DNA from: Gammaproteobacteria bacterium
GTDB lineage: Bacteria; Pseudomonadota; Gammaproteobacteria; CAISUE01
Assembly (NCBI GenBank): GCA_021156105.1
Contig: JAJNBD010000009.1
Span: forward strand, 1 to 64,000
DNA length: 64,000 nucleotides
Reading direction: 5' to 3'
Shown: one piece after another, positions 51,351 through 61,531 of the stretch
Numbering within the stretch: position 1 is the stretch's first letter
Layout of the letters: each line of letters starts with the position of its first letter
Notes under the pieces: generated by a model
The model's input: only the letters and a program-made list of their open reading frames with translations
Database searches by the model: none
Told to the model about the DNA's origin: nothing
Translations under genes and position numbers: made by a program

Positions 51351-53072
51351 ATGCCAGAAGCGGATGCGACGAGAATGGCATTAAGTGGTTTTGCGCTAAG
51401 CTTAGTGCGAAACTCTCAGATTGATGAAGACAAAGTGCGTCAAGCGCTTAAGCAAGCGGCTGAAGCAAAGTTATCTTTCATTTCTTTTTTAACCCAGCAG
51501 GACTGGGTCCCACAGCAAGAGCTGGTTCAAGCCATATCCAAATATTTTGCACTGCCTCTGTTAGATATCGAAGCATTTGAAGCCAGTTTAGTTCCACTAG
51601 AGATGCTTAATGCGCCATTTGTGGAAAAACGCATTGCTTTACCTTTAATGAAAAGAAATGGCAATCTTTTTTTAGCGGTTACCGATCCAACCTTACCAGC
51701 TTTAAACGATATTAAATTTATTACAGGCTTAAACTTGCGCCTTATTGTTGTTGTTGCCGAGCAATTTAATCGGTGTATTGAAACAATACATAGCGCACAA
51801 CTTTTATCAGGCCTGGGCGATTTAGATGATGAAAAGTTAAATGAACTGAATGTTAGCGCCTACGAAGAAGAAGAAAATGGGCCAGAAGAATTAGGTATTG
51901 ATATTGATGCTGCGCCAATTGTGCGCTATGTAAATAAAGTTTTATTAGATGCCATTAATAAGGGGGCATCGGATATTCATTTTGAACCTTACGAAGATTA
52001 TTATCGTATTCGTTTTCGGGTTGATGGTATTTTGCAAAAAATTGCTACCCCACCTGCGCGTCTCGCACCATTTTTAGTTGCGCGTATTAAAGTGATGTCA
52101 AATTTAAACACGGCTGAACGCCGCGTTCCACAAGACGGACGTTTTAAGTTAACATTATCTAGAACGCGTTCTGTTGATTTCCGGGTGAGTTCTTGTCCAA
52201 CGTTGTTTGGCGAAAAAATTGTGATGCGATTATTAGCGCCAGCTCAAGCCTTACCAGGCATTGAAAGTTTAGGTATGGAGCCAAAACAGCAACAAGATTT
52301 TCAAGATGCATTAGAGCATTCTCAAGGAATTATTTTAGTTTCAGGGCCGACGGGAAGCGGAAAAACAGTGACGCTTTATACCGCTTTAAATATTTTAAAT
52401 ACCATGGAAGATAATATTTCCACGGTAGAAGATCCCGTTGAAATTCCAGTGGCAGGTATTAACCAAGTTCATGTCAATCAGAAAACGGGGATGACCTTTG
52501 CTTCGGCGTTGCGGTCTTTTTTACGGCAAGATCCAGACGTCATTATGGTAGGTGAAATCCGTGATATTGAAACTGCAGAAATTGCTGTTAAAGCAGCGCA
52601 AACTGGTCACTTGGTATTATCCACGGTGCATACCAATAGCGCAACCGAAACCATTATGCGTCTAGTCAATATGGGGGTTGAGGCTTTTAATATCGCAAGT
52701 TCTTTAATTCTCATTATTGCCCAACGTTTAACAAGACGTTTGTGCGAGAAATGCAAACAACCTGAACAACTTGCTGATGACCTATTAATCAAAGAAGGAT
52801 TTAAGCCTGAAGAAGTTGCTGCTGGTATTACTTGTTATAAGGCTGTTGGATGTGACCATTGTTTTGGGGGATATAAAGGCCGTATCGGTATTTTTGAAGT
52901 GCTGCCTATTTCGCCAGAGATGATTGAACTTATTCTTGCCAATGTAACCGTATCAAAAATGGTTGCACAGGCTCGCTCTGAAGGAGTTATCAGTTTGCGT
53001 GAATCAGGCTTGCAGAAGGTCAAAAGAGGCTTAACCAGTTTGGATGAGCTAAACCGAGTCTTTAGAGGGTAA
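51351..53072 (+). CDS. pilB: Type IV pilus extension ATPase PilB
   Basis: This 573-residue protein has an N-terminal MshEN-like domain (LSFISFLTQQDWVPQQELVQ) and a GspE core: ASDIHFEPYEDYYRIRFRVD, Walker A SGPTGSGKTVTLY (about residues 330-342), Walker B DVIMVGEIRD, TGHLVLSTVHTNSA, and a tetra-Cys zinc motif (CEKCKQ then CYKAVGCDHC). It powers pilin addition. The MshEN-type N-domain can bind c-di-GMP in related ATPases. It starts 6 bp before pilC. Confidence 0.95.
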   Translation: MPEADATRMALSGFALSLVRNSQIDEDKVRQALKQAAEAKLSFISFLTQQDWVPQQELVQAISKYFALPLLDIEAFEASLVPLEMLNAPFVEKRIALPLMKRNGNLFLAVTDPTLPALNDIKFITGLNLRLIVVVAEQFNRCIETIHSAQLLSGLGDLDDEKLNELNVSAYEEEENGPEELGIDIDAAPIVRYVNKVLLDAINKGASDIHFEPYEDYYRIRFRVDGILQKIATPPARLAPFLVARIKVMSNLNTAERRVPQDGRFKLTLSRTRSVDFRVSSCPTLFGEKIVMRLLAPAQALPGIESLGMEPKQQQDFQDALEHSQGIILVSGPTGSGKTVTLYTALNILNTMEDNISTVEDPVEIPVAGINQVHVNQKTGMTFASALRSFLRQDPDVIMVGEIRDIETAEIAVKAAQTGHLVLSTVHTNSATETIMRLVNMGVEAFNIASSLILIIAQRLTRRLCEKCKQPEQLADDLLIKEGFKPEEVAAGITCYKAVGCDHCFGGYKGRIGIFEVLPISPEMIELILANVTVSKMVAQARSEGVISLRESGLQKVKRGLTSLDELNRVFRG

Positions 53073-53078
53073 TTTGGC

Positions 53079-54302
53079 ATGGCGAGTCAAGCGGCAGAAT
53101 CTTACCATTGGGAAGGGGTTAACTCTAAAGGGAAATCAGCGCAAGGAGATATTTCAGCACAGACTCCTGCTTTGGCGCAGGCAGAATTACAGCGTCAAGG
53201 AATCATCGTTAAAAAAATCACTAAGAAGAGCCCTTCGTTTTTTAGTTCCATTCAAAAGAAAAAGGCAAAGATTAAGACGGTAGACATATTATTATTTACT
53301 CGTCAGTTAGCAACCATGCTTGATGCTGGTTTGCCTATCATTAAAGCCTTTGAAATCATTGGCGTTAAGCATGAAAACCCTAGCATGGAAGTTTTAATTC
53401 TCTCTATTAAAAATGATGTGTCATCGGGGCTTTCTTTTGCAGAAAGTTTAGCTAAGCATCCTAAATATTTTGATAATTTATTTTGTAACTTGATTGGTGC
53501 GGGTGAGCGTTCAGGTACCCTGGATGTTATGTTAGGCCGCATTGCCACGTATTTAGAAAAATCCGAAACGCTGAAAAAGAAAATTAAAAAAGCCGCAATG
53601 TATCCTACGGTGGTTTTTACCGCGGCAATGGGCGCTTCCGCGGTATTGTTACTTTTCGTTGTGCCACGCTTCCAAACCATGTTCTCATCATTTGGAGCGG
53701 ATTTGCCAGGCTTTACACAAATGGTTGTTAATTTATCCAACTTTTTAAAAAGTTATTGGTGGGTCATCCTTGCGATCGTTGCGGGTATTTATTCTGGTTG
53801 CCGCTATGGGATAAAACATTCGCCTAAATTTGCTCTAATGGTAGATAAGCTTATGCTTCGCGCACCTATTATTGGCATGATTAATCAAAAAGTAATTATT
53901 GCTCGTATTATGCGGACGCTATCAACAACTATTTCAGCAGGTATGCCAATTATTGAAGCGTTTGATTGTGCTAATAATGTGGTTGATAATCGTGTTTATA
54001 AAGCATCTTTGCAACAGATCAAAGATGAAGTCTCATCAGGTCAACAAATTAATACCGCGCTTGAATCTTCTGAGTTATATCCTAGTATGGTTATTAAAAT
54101 GGTGGCAGTGGGAGAGGAATCCGGTGCATTAGAAAATATGCTCAATAAAATTGCGACTTATTATGAAGCAGATGTTGATGCGATTGTTGATAATTTAAGT
54201 GCCTTAATGGAGCCATTAATTATGTTAGTATTAGGCGTTATTATTGGTGGCTTTGTTATTGCTATGTATCTGCCAATTTTCAGAATGGGCTCGGTGATGT
54301 AA
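53079..54302 (+). CDS. pilC: Type IV pilus platform protein PilC
   Basis: This is a 407-residue protein. The T2SSF family pattern comes twice: DILLFTRQLATMLDAGLPII and VIIARIMRTLSTTISAGMPI. It has three membrane helices (about residues 170-190, 220-240 and 375-398) and a C-terminal ILVLGVIIGGFVIAMYLPIF (given approximately). It is the inner-membrane platform through which PilB and PilT act. Confidence 0.94.
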   Translation: MASQAAESYHWEGVNSKGKSAQGDISAQTPALAQAELQRQGIIVKKITKKSPSFFSSIQKKKAKIKTVDILLFTRQLATMLDAGLPIIKAFEIIGVKHENPSMEVLILSIKNDVSSGLSFAESLAKHPKYFDNLFCNLIGAGERSGTLDVMLGRIATYLEKSETLKKKIKKAAMYPTVVFTAAMGASAVLLLFVVPRFQTMFSSFGADLPGFTQMVVNLSNFLKSYWWVILAIVAGIYSGCRYGIKHSPKFALMVDKLMLRAPIIGMINQKVIIARIMRTLSTTISAGMPIIEAFDCANNVVDNRVYKASLQQIKDEVSSGQQINTALESSELYPSMVIKMVAVGEESGALENMLNKIATYYEADVDAIVDNLSALMEPLIMLVLGVIIGGFVIAMYLPIFRMGSVM

Positions 54303-54305
54303 TCT

Positions 54306-54731
54306 ATGTTAATTTCTCGGCAAAAAAAAATTTGGGGGTTCACTTTAACTGAACTATTAGTGTCCCTTGTTATTATTGGAATATTGGTATCAATAGCAGG
54401 TGTGCTATACACTAGCCATGTTAAACGTGCGCGCCGCATTGATGCTATTGAAACTTTACTTTCTATACAGCTTGCCGAAGAAAACTATCGGAGTGACAAC
54501 CCAACTTATGGTACCCTCGCTCAGGTATGGAATGGCGTGACCACGACATCAGGTGGATATTATACTTTGTCGATTACAAATGTTTCTGCAACTAGTTATA
54601 CGGTAACAGCGCAGGCGTTATCAGCGCAATCTTCAGATACGGAAAATGGCACCGCTTGTAGTAGTTTAGTTGTTACTATGAGCAATGGTACCGAAACTAA
54701 AACACCAACGGCGTGCTGGCTAAAAGGATAG
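54306..54731 (+). CDS. PilE-like minor pilin
   Basis: This is a 141-residue protein. The prepilin motif WGFTLTELLVSLVIIGILVS has Glu at +5. RRIDAIETLLSIQLAEENYR and YYTLSITNVSATSYTVTAQA are typical of the PilE group, with the Cys pair CSSLVVTMSNG...C near the C-terminus. It lies 3 bp after pilC. It may replace the missing pilE next to the fimT set. Confidence 0.8.
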   Translation: MLISRQKKIWGFTLTELLVSLVIIGILVSIAGVLYTSHVKRARRIDAIETLLSIQLAEENYRSDNPTYGTLAQVWNGVTTTSGGYYTLSITNVSATSYTVTAQALSAQSSDTENGTACSSLVVTMSNGTETKTPTACWLKG

Positions 54732-54733
54732 TT

Positions 54734-55069
54734 ATGGAAATAGTTGAGTACCAAATTTGTGACCTGCAGGAACTTGAATATGCCTGTATGCCATTTATTA
54801 AAAATGGTGGCTTGTTTATTAAAACTTCATCTACTTTACCTTTGGGTTCCCTGGTAAAGATTTCATTAAAATTACTGGATAGCCTCGCTGCTATTGAATT
54901 TCAAGGTAAGGTTGTTTGGCTTACACCTAAACGCGAATATACAGGGCTGCCAGAAGGAATGGGTATCCAATTTATAGAAGAAGATAGCGGTCGTATGCGC
55001 AAACATATCGAAACCTTATTACCTAATGCCTTTTCTATCGATCGAAAAGAAAATAGTTTATTAACTTAA
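54734..55069 (+). CDS. pilZ: PilZ-domain c-di-GMP-responsive pilus protein
   Basis: This 111-residue protein starts at an ATG with AAAGGATAGTT upstream. The PilZ-type core is MPFIKNGGLFIKTSSTLPLG, AAIEFQGKVVWLTPKREYTG, then LPEGMGIQFIEED. This matches the small PilZ protein needed for type IV pili in Pseudomonas and Xanthomonas, which often lacks the RxxxR c-di-GMP motif. That motif is not seen here either, so it may act through PilB. Confidence 0.78.
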   Translation: MEIVEYQICDLQELEYACMPFIKNGGLFIKTSSTLPLGSLVKISLKLLDSLAAIEFQGKVVWLTPKREYTGLPEGMGIQFIEEDSGRMRKHIETLLPNAFSIDRKENSLLT

Positions 55070-55075
55070 AATTTC

Positions 55076-55399
55076 TTAAGCGATTCCTTCTAGGCGTAAG
55101 CCGACAACCCCTAAGATAATCAGCAAGATACTAATAATCTTGATTGCATTAATTGGCTCATTAAAATACAGCACACCAATAAGTGTAACTGCTGCGGTCC
55201 CAACGGCTGCCCAAATAGCATAACTTGTGCTAAGTTCTAAACGTTTAAGAGCAAAAGTAAAGGCAATAAACGATAAACTATAAAAAACAAAAACAAGAAC
55301 AGATGCCCAAATATTGGTGAAGCCTTGGGATAGTTTCATAGAAGTGGTTCCTAAAACTTCGAGCAGGATTGCGAGAAATAAGTAGAACCATTCTTTCAT
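55076..55399 (-). CDS. SMR-family small multidrug transporter (EmrE/SugE-like)
   Basis: This 107-residue protein has four helices: LFLAILLEVLGTTSMKLSQG with the conserved membrane Glu (about residue 14), SFIAFTFALKRLELSTSYAI, WAAVGTAAVTLIGVLYFNEP, and a last helix IISILLIILGVVGLRL. It works as a dimer exchanging cations or guanidinium for protons. ATG at 55399 is preferred. The ORF continues to a TTG at 55417. Confidence 0.85.
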   Translation of the reverse strand: MKEWFYLFLAILLEVLGTTSMKLSQGFTNIWASVLVFVFYSLSFIAFTFALKRLELSTSYAIWAAVGTAAVTLIGVLYFNEPINAIKIISILLIILGVVGLRLEGIA

Positions 55400-55525
55400 A
55401 GCAGTATATTTTTGCAAAGGACAAGTGTTTTTTATAGGTGCTAAAAATAATAACCAGACTAGCTGTGCCGGCTAGATAGAACAGCTTGTTATCAAAAGCC
55501 TAATTTTTTTATTAAAGCAAGCTTG

Positions 55526-55954
55526 TTAGTAAATAATAACTTTGTCGCCAAAAGTATAAAAAACAATGCCTTGGTCTTTGTTGGGATAAGCATGAAGCGT
55601 TTTAAAAGTTTTTGTTTCTGGGTGCACACTCATCCAATAAAGTTTAATGTTTAAAGGTTTTAATGACGCATTGCTACTACATAAATTTGTTTTATCTGGT
55701 GAAGAGTAAAAAATTTGTTTAGTAGCGCATGATTTGCTGTGACAATTTCCTAACAATAAAGTATAGGCACCAACCCATTCCTGATGGGGCGGTATGGAGT
55801 AAAGTTCCCCACTTGCGCCATCCTTAGGTTGAATCCAAATACAATATTTTTGATGATTTTCAAAGATGGTATTCGTTGCAGGTGATGTATTTGCGGCATA
55901 AGCTTGAGTAGACAATAGGCTTATGCTCAAAATGATGCTGGCTAAGGTTTTCAT
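55526..55954 (-). CDS. Secreted protein of unknown function
   Basis: This is a 142-residue protein. The signal peptide covers residues 1-21 (MKTLASIILSISLLSTQAYAA), and the mature part has four Cys (likely disulfides). CIWIQPKDGASGELYSIPPH and KLYWMSVHPETKTFKTLHAY are recognisable blocks but belong to no family I know. Single gene. Function unknown. Confidence 0.55.
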   Translation of the reverse strand: MKTLASIILSISLLSTQAYAANTSPATNTIFENHQKYCIWIQPKDGASGELYSIPPHQEWVGAYTLLLGNCHSKSCATKQIFYSSPDKTNLCSSNASLKPLNIKLYWMSVHPETKTFKTLHAYPNKDQGIVFYTFGDKVIIY

Positions 55955-56044
55955 GTTATATCCTCCCTATGGAATACTGTACTAATGCATAAGCAAATTT
56001 TATTCCAGTCAACTTGTTATTATTTGTCTTTTATGGATTGCAAA

Positions 56045-56701
56045 TTATTTTTGCAGCGCTAAGGCTTCCGCCAATAGGTGCAAGACTTCTTCATCGCTTG
56101 TTTGATCAAAAGTCTCGTACCATTGACCTACAGCATAAAATGGTTCTGGCGTATAGGGGCAAACAATTTGATCAACGAAAGGTTCTAATTCCCGTAAAGA
56201 TTCGGCGGCCGCAACAGGAATAGCAAGCGTTATATCAGCCACTTGTAATTGACGTAATGCTGCAATAGCTACTTTCATTGTCGAGCCTGTCGCGATGCCA
56301 TCATCAACAAGGATGATATGTTTAAACTTTAAATTGATTGTTTCTTGATCGAGTCGATAAAGCTGTTGCCGGCGTTTTAACTCTTTTCTTTCTCGTTCAA
56401 TAATTGCTTTTATTTGACTAAGGTTGATTTGGTAACGCTTAATAATATCTTCGCTTAAAATACAAATATCCTGATCCGCAAGCGCGCCAATGGCAAATTC
56501 TTCATGGTCAGGCATGCCAATTTTTCTGACAATAAAAACATCGAGTGGGAGATGTAAGCTTTTAGCAATGGGAAAAGCCACAGGTACACCACCACGGGGA
56601 AGTGCGAGGACGATAGCTTCTGGTTTGTCTTGGTAAGTTTTTAATAAACGCGCAAGATAGAGGCCGGCTTCGTGACGATTTTTAAATAGGTAAGTGCTCA
56701 T
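56045..56701 (-). CDS. Phosphoribosyltransferase-domain protein
   Basis: This is a 218-residue protein. The PRPP-binding loop IILVDDGIATGSTMKVAIAA (about residues 130-149) and RGGVPVAFPIAKSLHLPLDV place it in the type I PRTase group of stand-alone enzymes often annotated as predicted phosphoribosyltransferases. The acceptor base is unknown. Single gene. Confidence 0.82.
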   Translation of the reverse strand: MSTYLFKNRHEAGLYLARLLKTYQDKPEAIVLALPRGGVPVAFPIAKSLHLPLDVFIVRKIGMPDHEEFAIGALADQDICILSEDIIKRYQINLSQIKAIIERERKELKRRQQLYRLDQETINLKFKHIILVDDGIATGSTMKVAIAALRQLQVADITLAIPVAAAESLRELEPFVDQIVCPYTPEPFYAVGQWYETFDQTSDEEVLHLLAEALALQK

Positions 56702-56764
56702 AAAATTAAAATTAGTGGCTATTTGCTTTTTGTATCAAGCAAATAGCATTCCTAATTTAAATTT

Positions 56765-58399
56765 TTATGCGTGTATGGTTTTTAAATAAATTGCGCTAAA
56801 AGAAGGTAGCATTGCTACGCCATTCTCATAGCTTGAATCAAAGCCATGACCTGGCAAGGCAGCGTAGTCTGAATCTTGGAGTATAAGTTGATGAGCTTGG
56901 TCAGAAAGATTCAAGGCAACCAGGATGTTTTCGCTTCCAAATGAACGTTTAAAAACTAGCAGATCATTTTGCTCGCAAGGTATTAGAGTAATTGTTCCTT
57001 GGGTCAATGCCGGGAAATTTTTGCGCCAGCTTAAAAAATGGCGGGTAAAATTAAGCATGGCGTGCGCAGAATTTTCTTGTACACTAACTGCATGTTTTAA
57101 ATGCTCTGCAGAAAGTGGTAACCAAGGTTCTGCTGATGAAAACCCGCCATCAGTGTCATTCCAAGGCATTGGTGTGCGGCAGCCATCGCGGCCTTTGAAT
57201 TCGGGGTAAAACGCTAAGCCGTAAGGATCACGCATTTTTTCATAAGGGACATCCGCTTCTTCTAAGCCAAGCTCTTCGCCTTGATATAAACACACGGTGC
57301 CACGTAAAGAGAGCAACATAGCCATTAACAGTTTTGATAATGCTAAACTTGGTTTCCCTTTGGCAAAACGTGTTGCAACTCTGGGGACGTCGTGATTAGA
57401 TAGCGCCCAACATGGCCAAGACTCATGCATGTAGCGCTCAACTTCTTGAATGGTTTCCCGCATAAATGTTGCAGAGAAATGATCGCTTACGTCTAATAAA
57501 TGAAAGGTATAAACGGTATGAAGATAACGTTCTCCCGCAGTATATCTTGCACTAGTTAATAAAGAGTGATCATCGCCTACTTCGCCTATGGCAATAGCGC
57601 CAGGGTATTCGTTTAACAAGTGGCGGATTTTTTCTAAGACAGGATAATTTTCTTCTTGAGTTTTATCAAACAGATGATATTGCCGTGCATAAGGATTATT
57701 AGAAGGGACACCGCTTGCGCCAGGCGTGCCTTCTTCGCGTAAAGTGTTATCACGCAATTCGGCGTCGTGTACATAATAATTAACAGCATCTAAACGAAAA
57801 CCATCAATGCCGCGCTCAAGCCAAAAGCGCATAACATTTAGCATGGCGGTAAGTACATCAGAGTGGTGAAAATTTAAGTCAGGCTGTTGCGCCAAAAAGT
57901 TATGTAAATAATATTGTTGGCGTATTTCATCCCAAGCCCAAGCGGAGCCTCCAAAAACAGATAACCAATTGTTCGGTGGCGAACCATCAGGTTTGGCATC
58001 GGCCCACACATACCAGTTTGCTTTAGGATTTGTTTTATTTTGTCGGCTTTCTTGAAACCAGGCATGTTCAATCGAAGTGTGGTTTAACACAAGATCCATC
58101 AGTATACGAATATTTAATGCATGTGCTTGGGTGATTAATTGTTCTAAGTCTTCTAATGTGCCAAATAAGGAATCTACAGCGTAATAGTCAGAAACATCAT
58201 AGCCATAATCTGCTTGTGGTGATTTTAAAAAAGGCGAAATCCAAATGGCATCAATGCCAAGACTAGCGATGTAAGGTAATTTTTTGATAATCCCAGGAAG
58301 ATCGCCCACGCCATCGGCATTGGTGTCACAAAAACTGCGTGGATAAATTTGATAAATGACTGCGCCGCGCCACCAATCTTGGTTTGTTTCCTTATGCTG
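56765..58399 (-). CDS. GH13 alpha-glucosidase
   Basis: This 544-residue protein starts at an ATG with GGAGGAATGCAGAA upstream. The (beta/alpha)8 landmarks are AVIYQIYPRSFCDTNADGVG, LMDLVLNHTS, DGFRLDAVNYY (the nucleophile Asp, about residue 205), IAIGEVGDDHS (the acid Glu) and WALSNHDVPRVATR. It fits oligo-1,6-glucosidase/maltose-type enzymes that release glucose from alpha-glucosides. It has no signal peptide, so sugars must be imported. It overlaps the transporter gene by 8 bp. Confidence 0.9.
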   Translation of the reverse strand, partial: QHKETNQDWWRGAVIYQIYPRSFCDTNADGVGDLPGIIKKLPYIASLGIDAIWISPFLKSPQADYGYDVSDYYAVDSLFGTLEDLEQLITQAHALNIRILMDLVLNHTSIEHAWFQESRQNKTNPKANWYVWADAKPDGSPPNNWLSVFGGSAWAWDEIRQQYYLHNFLAQQPDLNFHHSDVLTAMLNVMRFWLERGIDGFRLDAVNYYVHDAELRDNTLREEGTPGASGVPSNNPYARQYHLFDKTQEENYPVLEKIRHLLNEYPGAIAIGEVGDDHSLLTSARYTAGERYLHTVYTFHLLDVSDHFSATFMRETIQEVERYMHESWPCWALSNHDVPRVATRFAKGKPSLALSKLLMAMLLSLRGTVCLYQGEELGLEEADVPYEKMRDPYGLAFYPEFKGRDGCRTPMPWNDTDGGFSSAEPWLPLSAEHLKHAVSVQENSAHAMLNFTRHFLSWRKNFPALTQGTITLIPCEQNDLLVFKRSFGSENILVALNLSDQAHQLILQDSDYAALPGHGFDSSYENGVAMLPSFSAIYLKTIHA

Positions 58400-59702
58400 C
58401 ATTTCTGCATTCCTCCAATTTTGCTGCTGGTGCAGAACGTACACGCTTAACTAAAAATGCAGAAAACAGCATAAATACGCCGCCTAAGGCAACAGCAAAA
58501 TGTCGATCACCATGAAGTAAATAAGTGATTGCCCAGCCTAGGCAAAGTGATACCACAATTTCAGGGATGACAATAAAAAGATTAAATAAGCCCATATACG
58601 TTCCAAGTTTATGCCTTGGTAAAGCATCCGCAAGCATGGCATAAGGTAAACTTTGCATACCGGAAAAGGCAATGCCAACACCAACCATGAGGATGAGTAA
58701 CTGCCAAGGTGTATGTGCGAATAAAATACCAAGCAAGCCTAAGCCGCCACAGGTTAAGCAAGTGGCATAAATATTTTTTGCGCGAAAACGATTGGCGAAC
58801 CAAGGCATAATTAATGAAACAATTAAAAAAATAAAACTATAAAATGCAAAACACATGCCCGCCCAAGCCAAGCCTTGTTGATATGCGGCACTGCCAACCT
58901 CCGCATGAAATACTTGATGGGCAACCGCTATCGGGAAAAATAAAAACATGCAGAATAACCCGGCCCAAGAAAACATCATCACCCAAGCCAAGTCTTTCAT
59001 TGTTTTTGGCATAGAAAGAAAATCTTGCCATAATTCTTTACACGTTTGCTTTAATGAAGTCTTTTGTGGAACAACGTTAGTTGGTGGAATTTCTTTCGTC
59101 GTTAGTACGGTCCATAAAATTGTTACCATAAAAATGGCCGCGCCAATCCAAAAAGAGTATTTAACTAAGTTGGGAATTGTTTGATGACTTGAGCTATGCG
59201 TCGCCCATTGGAAGTGCTGTAGCACCCAGGGTAGGGCAGAGGCAAGCACGGTGCCTGTCGCAATTAAAATACCTTGGGTGATATAAGCACGCGTGCGTTG
59301 TTGAATAGGTAGAATATCTGGAATAAGTGCACGGAAAGGTCCCATGCTAATATTTACCGTTGCATCTAAGATCCATAGTAAAATCGCAGCCATCCATAAG
59401 CTATGGCTTAGAGGCATTAAGATTAAGGCTAAAGAGGCAAGGATGGCGCCAAATAAAAAATAAGGTCGGCGTCTTCCTAAAAAGCACCAAGTCCTATCGC
59501 TAAACCAACCGATGATCGGTTGTACTAATAATCCTGTGATGGGTGCCGCTAGCCATAAAATAGGAATTTGATCGGGTTTTGCGCCAAGGAATTCATAAAT
59601 GGCACTCATGTTAGCCATTTGTAAGCCCCAGCCAAAGTTAATGCCTAATAAACCTAAGCTCATACTCCAAATCTGCCATGCCTTCAATTGACTTCTTTCC
59701 AT
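58392..59702 (-). CDS. GPH/SLC45-like MFS sugar transporter
   Basis: This 436-residue protein has 12 helices: [20 protein letters not shown], the SLC45 motif [20 protein letters not shown] (about residues 65-84), and [17 protein letters not shown]. It resembles bacterial maltose or sucrose importers encoded beside glucosidases. Its 3' end overlaps the alpha-glucosidase start, so import and hydrolysis are co-expressed. Glucokinase at 28762 could take the released glucose. Confidence 0.85.
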   Translation of the reverse strand: MERSQLKAWQIWSMSLGLLGINFGWGLQMANMSAIYEFLGAKPDQIPILWLAAPITGLLVQPIIGWFSDRTWCFLGRRRPYFLFGAILASLALILMPLSHSLWMAAILLWILDATVNISMGPFRALIPDILPIQQRTRAYITQGILIATGTVLASALPWVLQHFQWATHSSSHQTIPNLVKYSFWIGAAIFMVTILWTVLTTKEIPPTNVVPQKTSLKQTCKELWQDFLSMPKTMKDLAWVMMFSWAGLFCMFLFFPIAVAHQVFHAEVGSAAYQQGLAWAGMCFAFYSFIFLIVSLIMPWFANRFRAKNIYATCLTCGGLGLLGILFAHTPWQLLILMVGVGIAFSGMQSLPYAMLADALPRHKLGTYMGLFNLFIVIPEIVVSLCLGWAITYLLHGDRHFAVALGGVFMLFSAFLVKRVRSAPAAKLEECRNAA

Positions 59703-59879
59703 GTGCTTCCTCTAAATTACCTAACAGCAAATCGCCTATTTTACACTATAAAAGCTAAAATTTTATTTTGTGGTTAAAGAGGAGGAGGAATAGTCCTGCA
59801 AGCGACGAAACAGTTTCAGCTTGATTTGTAGTTAAAGAGTAGGCTAAATAAAAGCATGAGTAACATTCTTATAGGTGTA

Positions 59880-61457
59880 TCAAGCGGGTAGAAAACGGCT
59901 ATCTGATTTTGTCTCTGCTAGCAGTGCTTGTTGCTCAGGCTTCTTGCTGCATTTAAACAGAGAGCTAAAGTGGCTTAATAAATTCGAAGGGCTATTGGTT
60001 TTTATGGCAGCAGAAGCTATTGTAGGTAGAGCTGGCGTTTTTGCTTTTGTTTCATGGCGATATAAACAAAACCATTTATAAATTTCTGTGCTTGTTGCTG
60101 CAAGTGCTAAGCCTGCAGCGCCGCCTAAGGTCATGCCGGGAAGATTTAAATCGGCGATAAAACTCAAAGCCCAGCCACCTGCTACACCAGCAGCAACGCT
60201 AAGCAAGTTCATGATAGACGGCGTATAATTTTCACCCATGCTCATTAAAACCGACTTGCTGACTTGTCGCATGAAGTCTGGGATAAAGCCAATAGCTGTC
60301 CAGCGCATGGCACTTTGAAATAGTATAAGCACGTTTGGGTTTGCTGAAATATCAAAAAAGATTGAAGCTAATAATACTTGTATGTTGGGCACTGAGCAGA
60401 GGATGCAAAGCGTGCCAGCTGTGCTAATACTCAGTAGCATTGCCATATGATTAATGCGTTTGAGTTGATCAAAATCCTTATGGCTAACGGCTTGTGCAGC
60501 GAGGCTATTTAAACTCATGGAAATACCAAAGCCAATGCTCATGGCAAAGCCTTCGACTTGATCAACAATACCTTGTGCAATAAAAGCATCTTCGCTTAAT
60601 TTTTGCGCAAATACGGTACGGATAATCATGGCAAAAATTTCGCCGCTCCACTGCAGCATGAGTGAGCCGCCGGTAATAAGTAAATCTTTTAGTATGGGTA
60701 AACTTTCTCGAAAAGCAAATGAAGGAAAACCAAAAGTTTCTCTCATGAATTTTCGGTGATAAAAAAGATAAGTTGCTGTTATCGGTAGAGTAATAAAAGA
60801 TTGAATCAGCGAGGCGTAAGGAAAACCTACTACACCCATGGCAGGAATAGGGCCTAAGCCAAAGGTTAATATGCCGCCAAGACCAGCTGTAATGCCTAAG
60901 CCTAATAAATTAATGATAATTGAAGCGCGATAAGGTCGCATCGGCATTGTTTGATTTTTACTTTCAAGAACGACACGATATTTTTCAATACCATCTAATA
61001 AATGTCGGGAAAGTGTGCCAAGTGAAACCAAAGGGAAATTCCACATGGTGGCGGTGAAGTAACGATTAATCACATCAGTAACAGGTGGTGTGCATCCCAG
61101 CTTTGCCCAAATGTCGCCGGTAAAATACATGAGGACTAAAAATGGCGCATGCGTGGGAATGATGGACACTGTTCCTTGCAGGATAATTTTTCCAACTTGT
61201 TGAGATTGGTCTTGCTTACAGGCGCGACCAATATGTATATTCACGCCATTTAAACTTGCAGGGCCAAGCGTGGTTAGCAGCAATTGACTTGAGGATATGG
61301 CTGGGCTTGCTTCTAAATCATCTGGGCCAATATGGTTGTTAAATACAGCGCGAATAACGCTGCGTGCTGATCGGGTGAGGCTATTGATAAGAAATGGGAT
61401 TGCGCCAGTAAGAATGCTTTTTAATGTTTGAAGCCGGGAAAGTTTAATGAAGTTAAT
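59880..61457 (-). CDS. MATE-family transporter without a canonical start codon
   Basis: The stop is at 59880. The frame is open to a TAG at 61476-61474. From the first plausible codon (ATT at 61457) it would have 525 residues. The nearest canonical-type start, TTG at 61283, gives 467 residues but cuts off MATE helix 1: TGAIPFLINSLTRSARSVIR, then FNNHIGPDDL. Later features are SLNGVNIHIGRACKQDQSQQ and VGFPYASLIQSFI. It has about 12 helices. It exports drugs or metabolites with sodium or proton exchange. The start is either a rare ATT or a degraded ATG, so the gene may be impaired. Confidence 0.7.
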   Translation of the reverse strand: MNFIKLSRLQTLKSILTGAIPFLINSLTRSARSVIRAVFNNHIGPDDLEASPAISSSQLLLTTLGPASLNGVNIHIGRACKQDQSQQVGKIILQGTVSIIPTHAPFLVLMYFTGDIWAKLGCTPPVTDVINRYFTATMWNFPLVSLGTLSRHLLDGIEKYRVVLESKNQTMPMRPYRASIIINLLGLGITAGLGGILTFGLGPIPAMGVVGFPYASLIQSFITLPITATYLFYHRKFMRETFGFPSFAFRESLPILKDLLITGGSLMLQWSGEIFAMIIRTVFAQKLSEDAFIAQGIVDQVEGFAMSIGFGISMSLNSLAAQAVSHKDFDQLKRINHMAMLLSISTAGTLCILCSVPNIQVLLASIFFDISANPNVLILFQSAMRWTAIGFIPDFMRQVSKSVLMSMGENYTPSIMNLLSVAAGVAGGWALSFIADLNLPGMTLGGAAGLALAATSTEIYKWFCLYRHETKAKTPALPTIASAAIKTNSPSNLLSHFSSLFKCSKKPEQQALLAETKSDSRFLPA

Positions 61458-61531
61458 GCGCCTCGAGTTGTTTTTCTAAAAGGTGGTTATTTTAATTAAG
61501 TGTTTGTGGGAATGCAAATTCAGGGGATATA

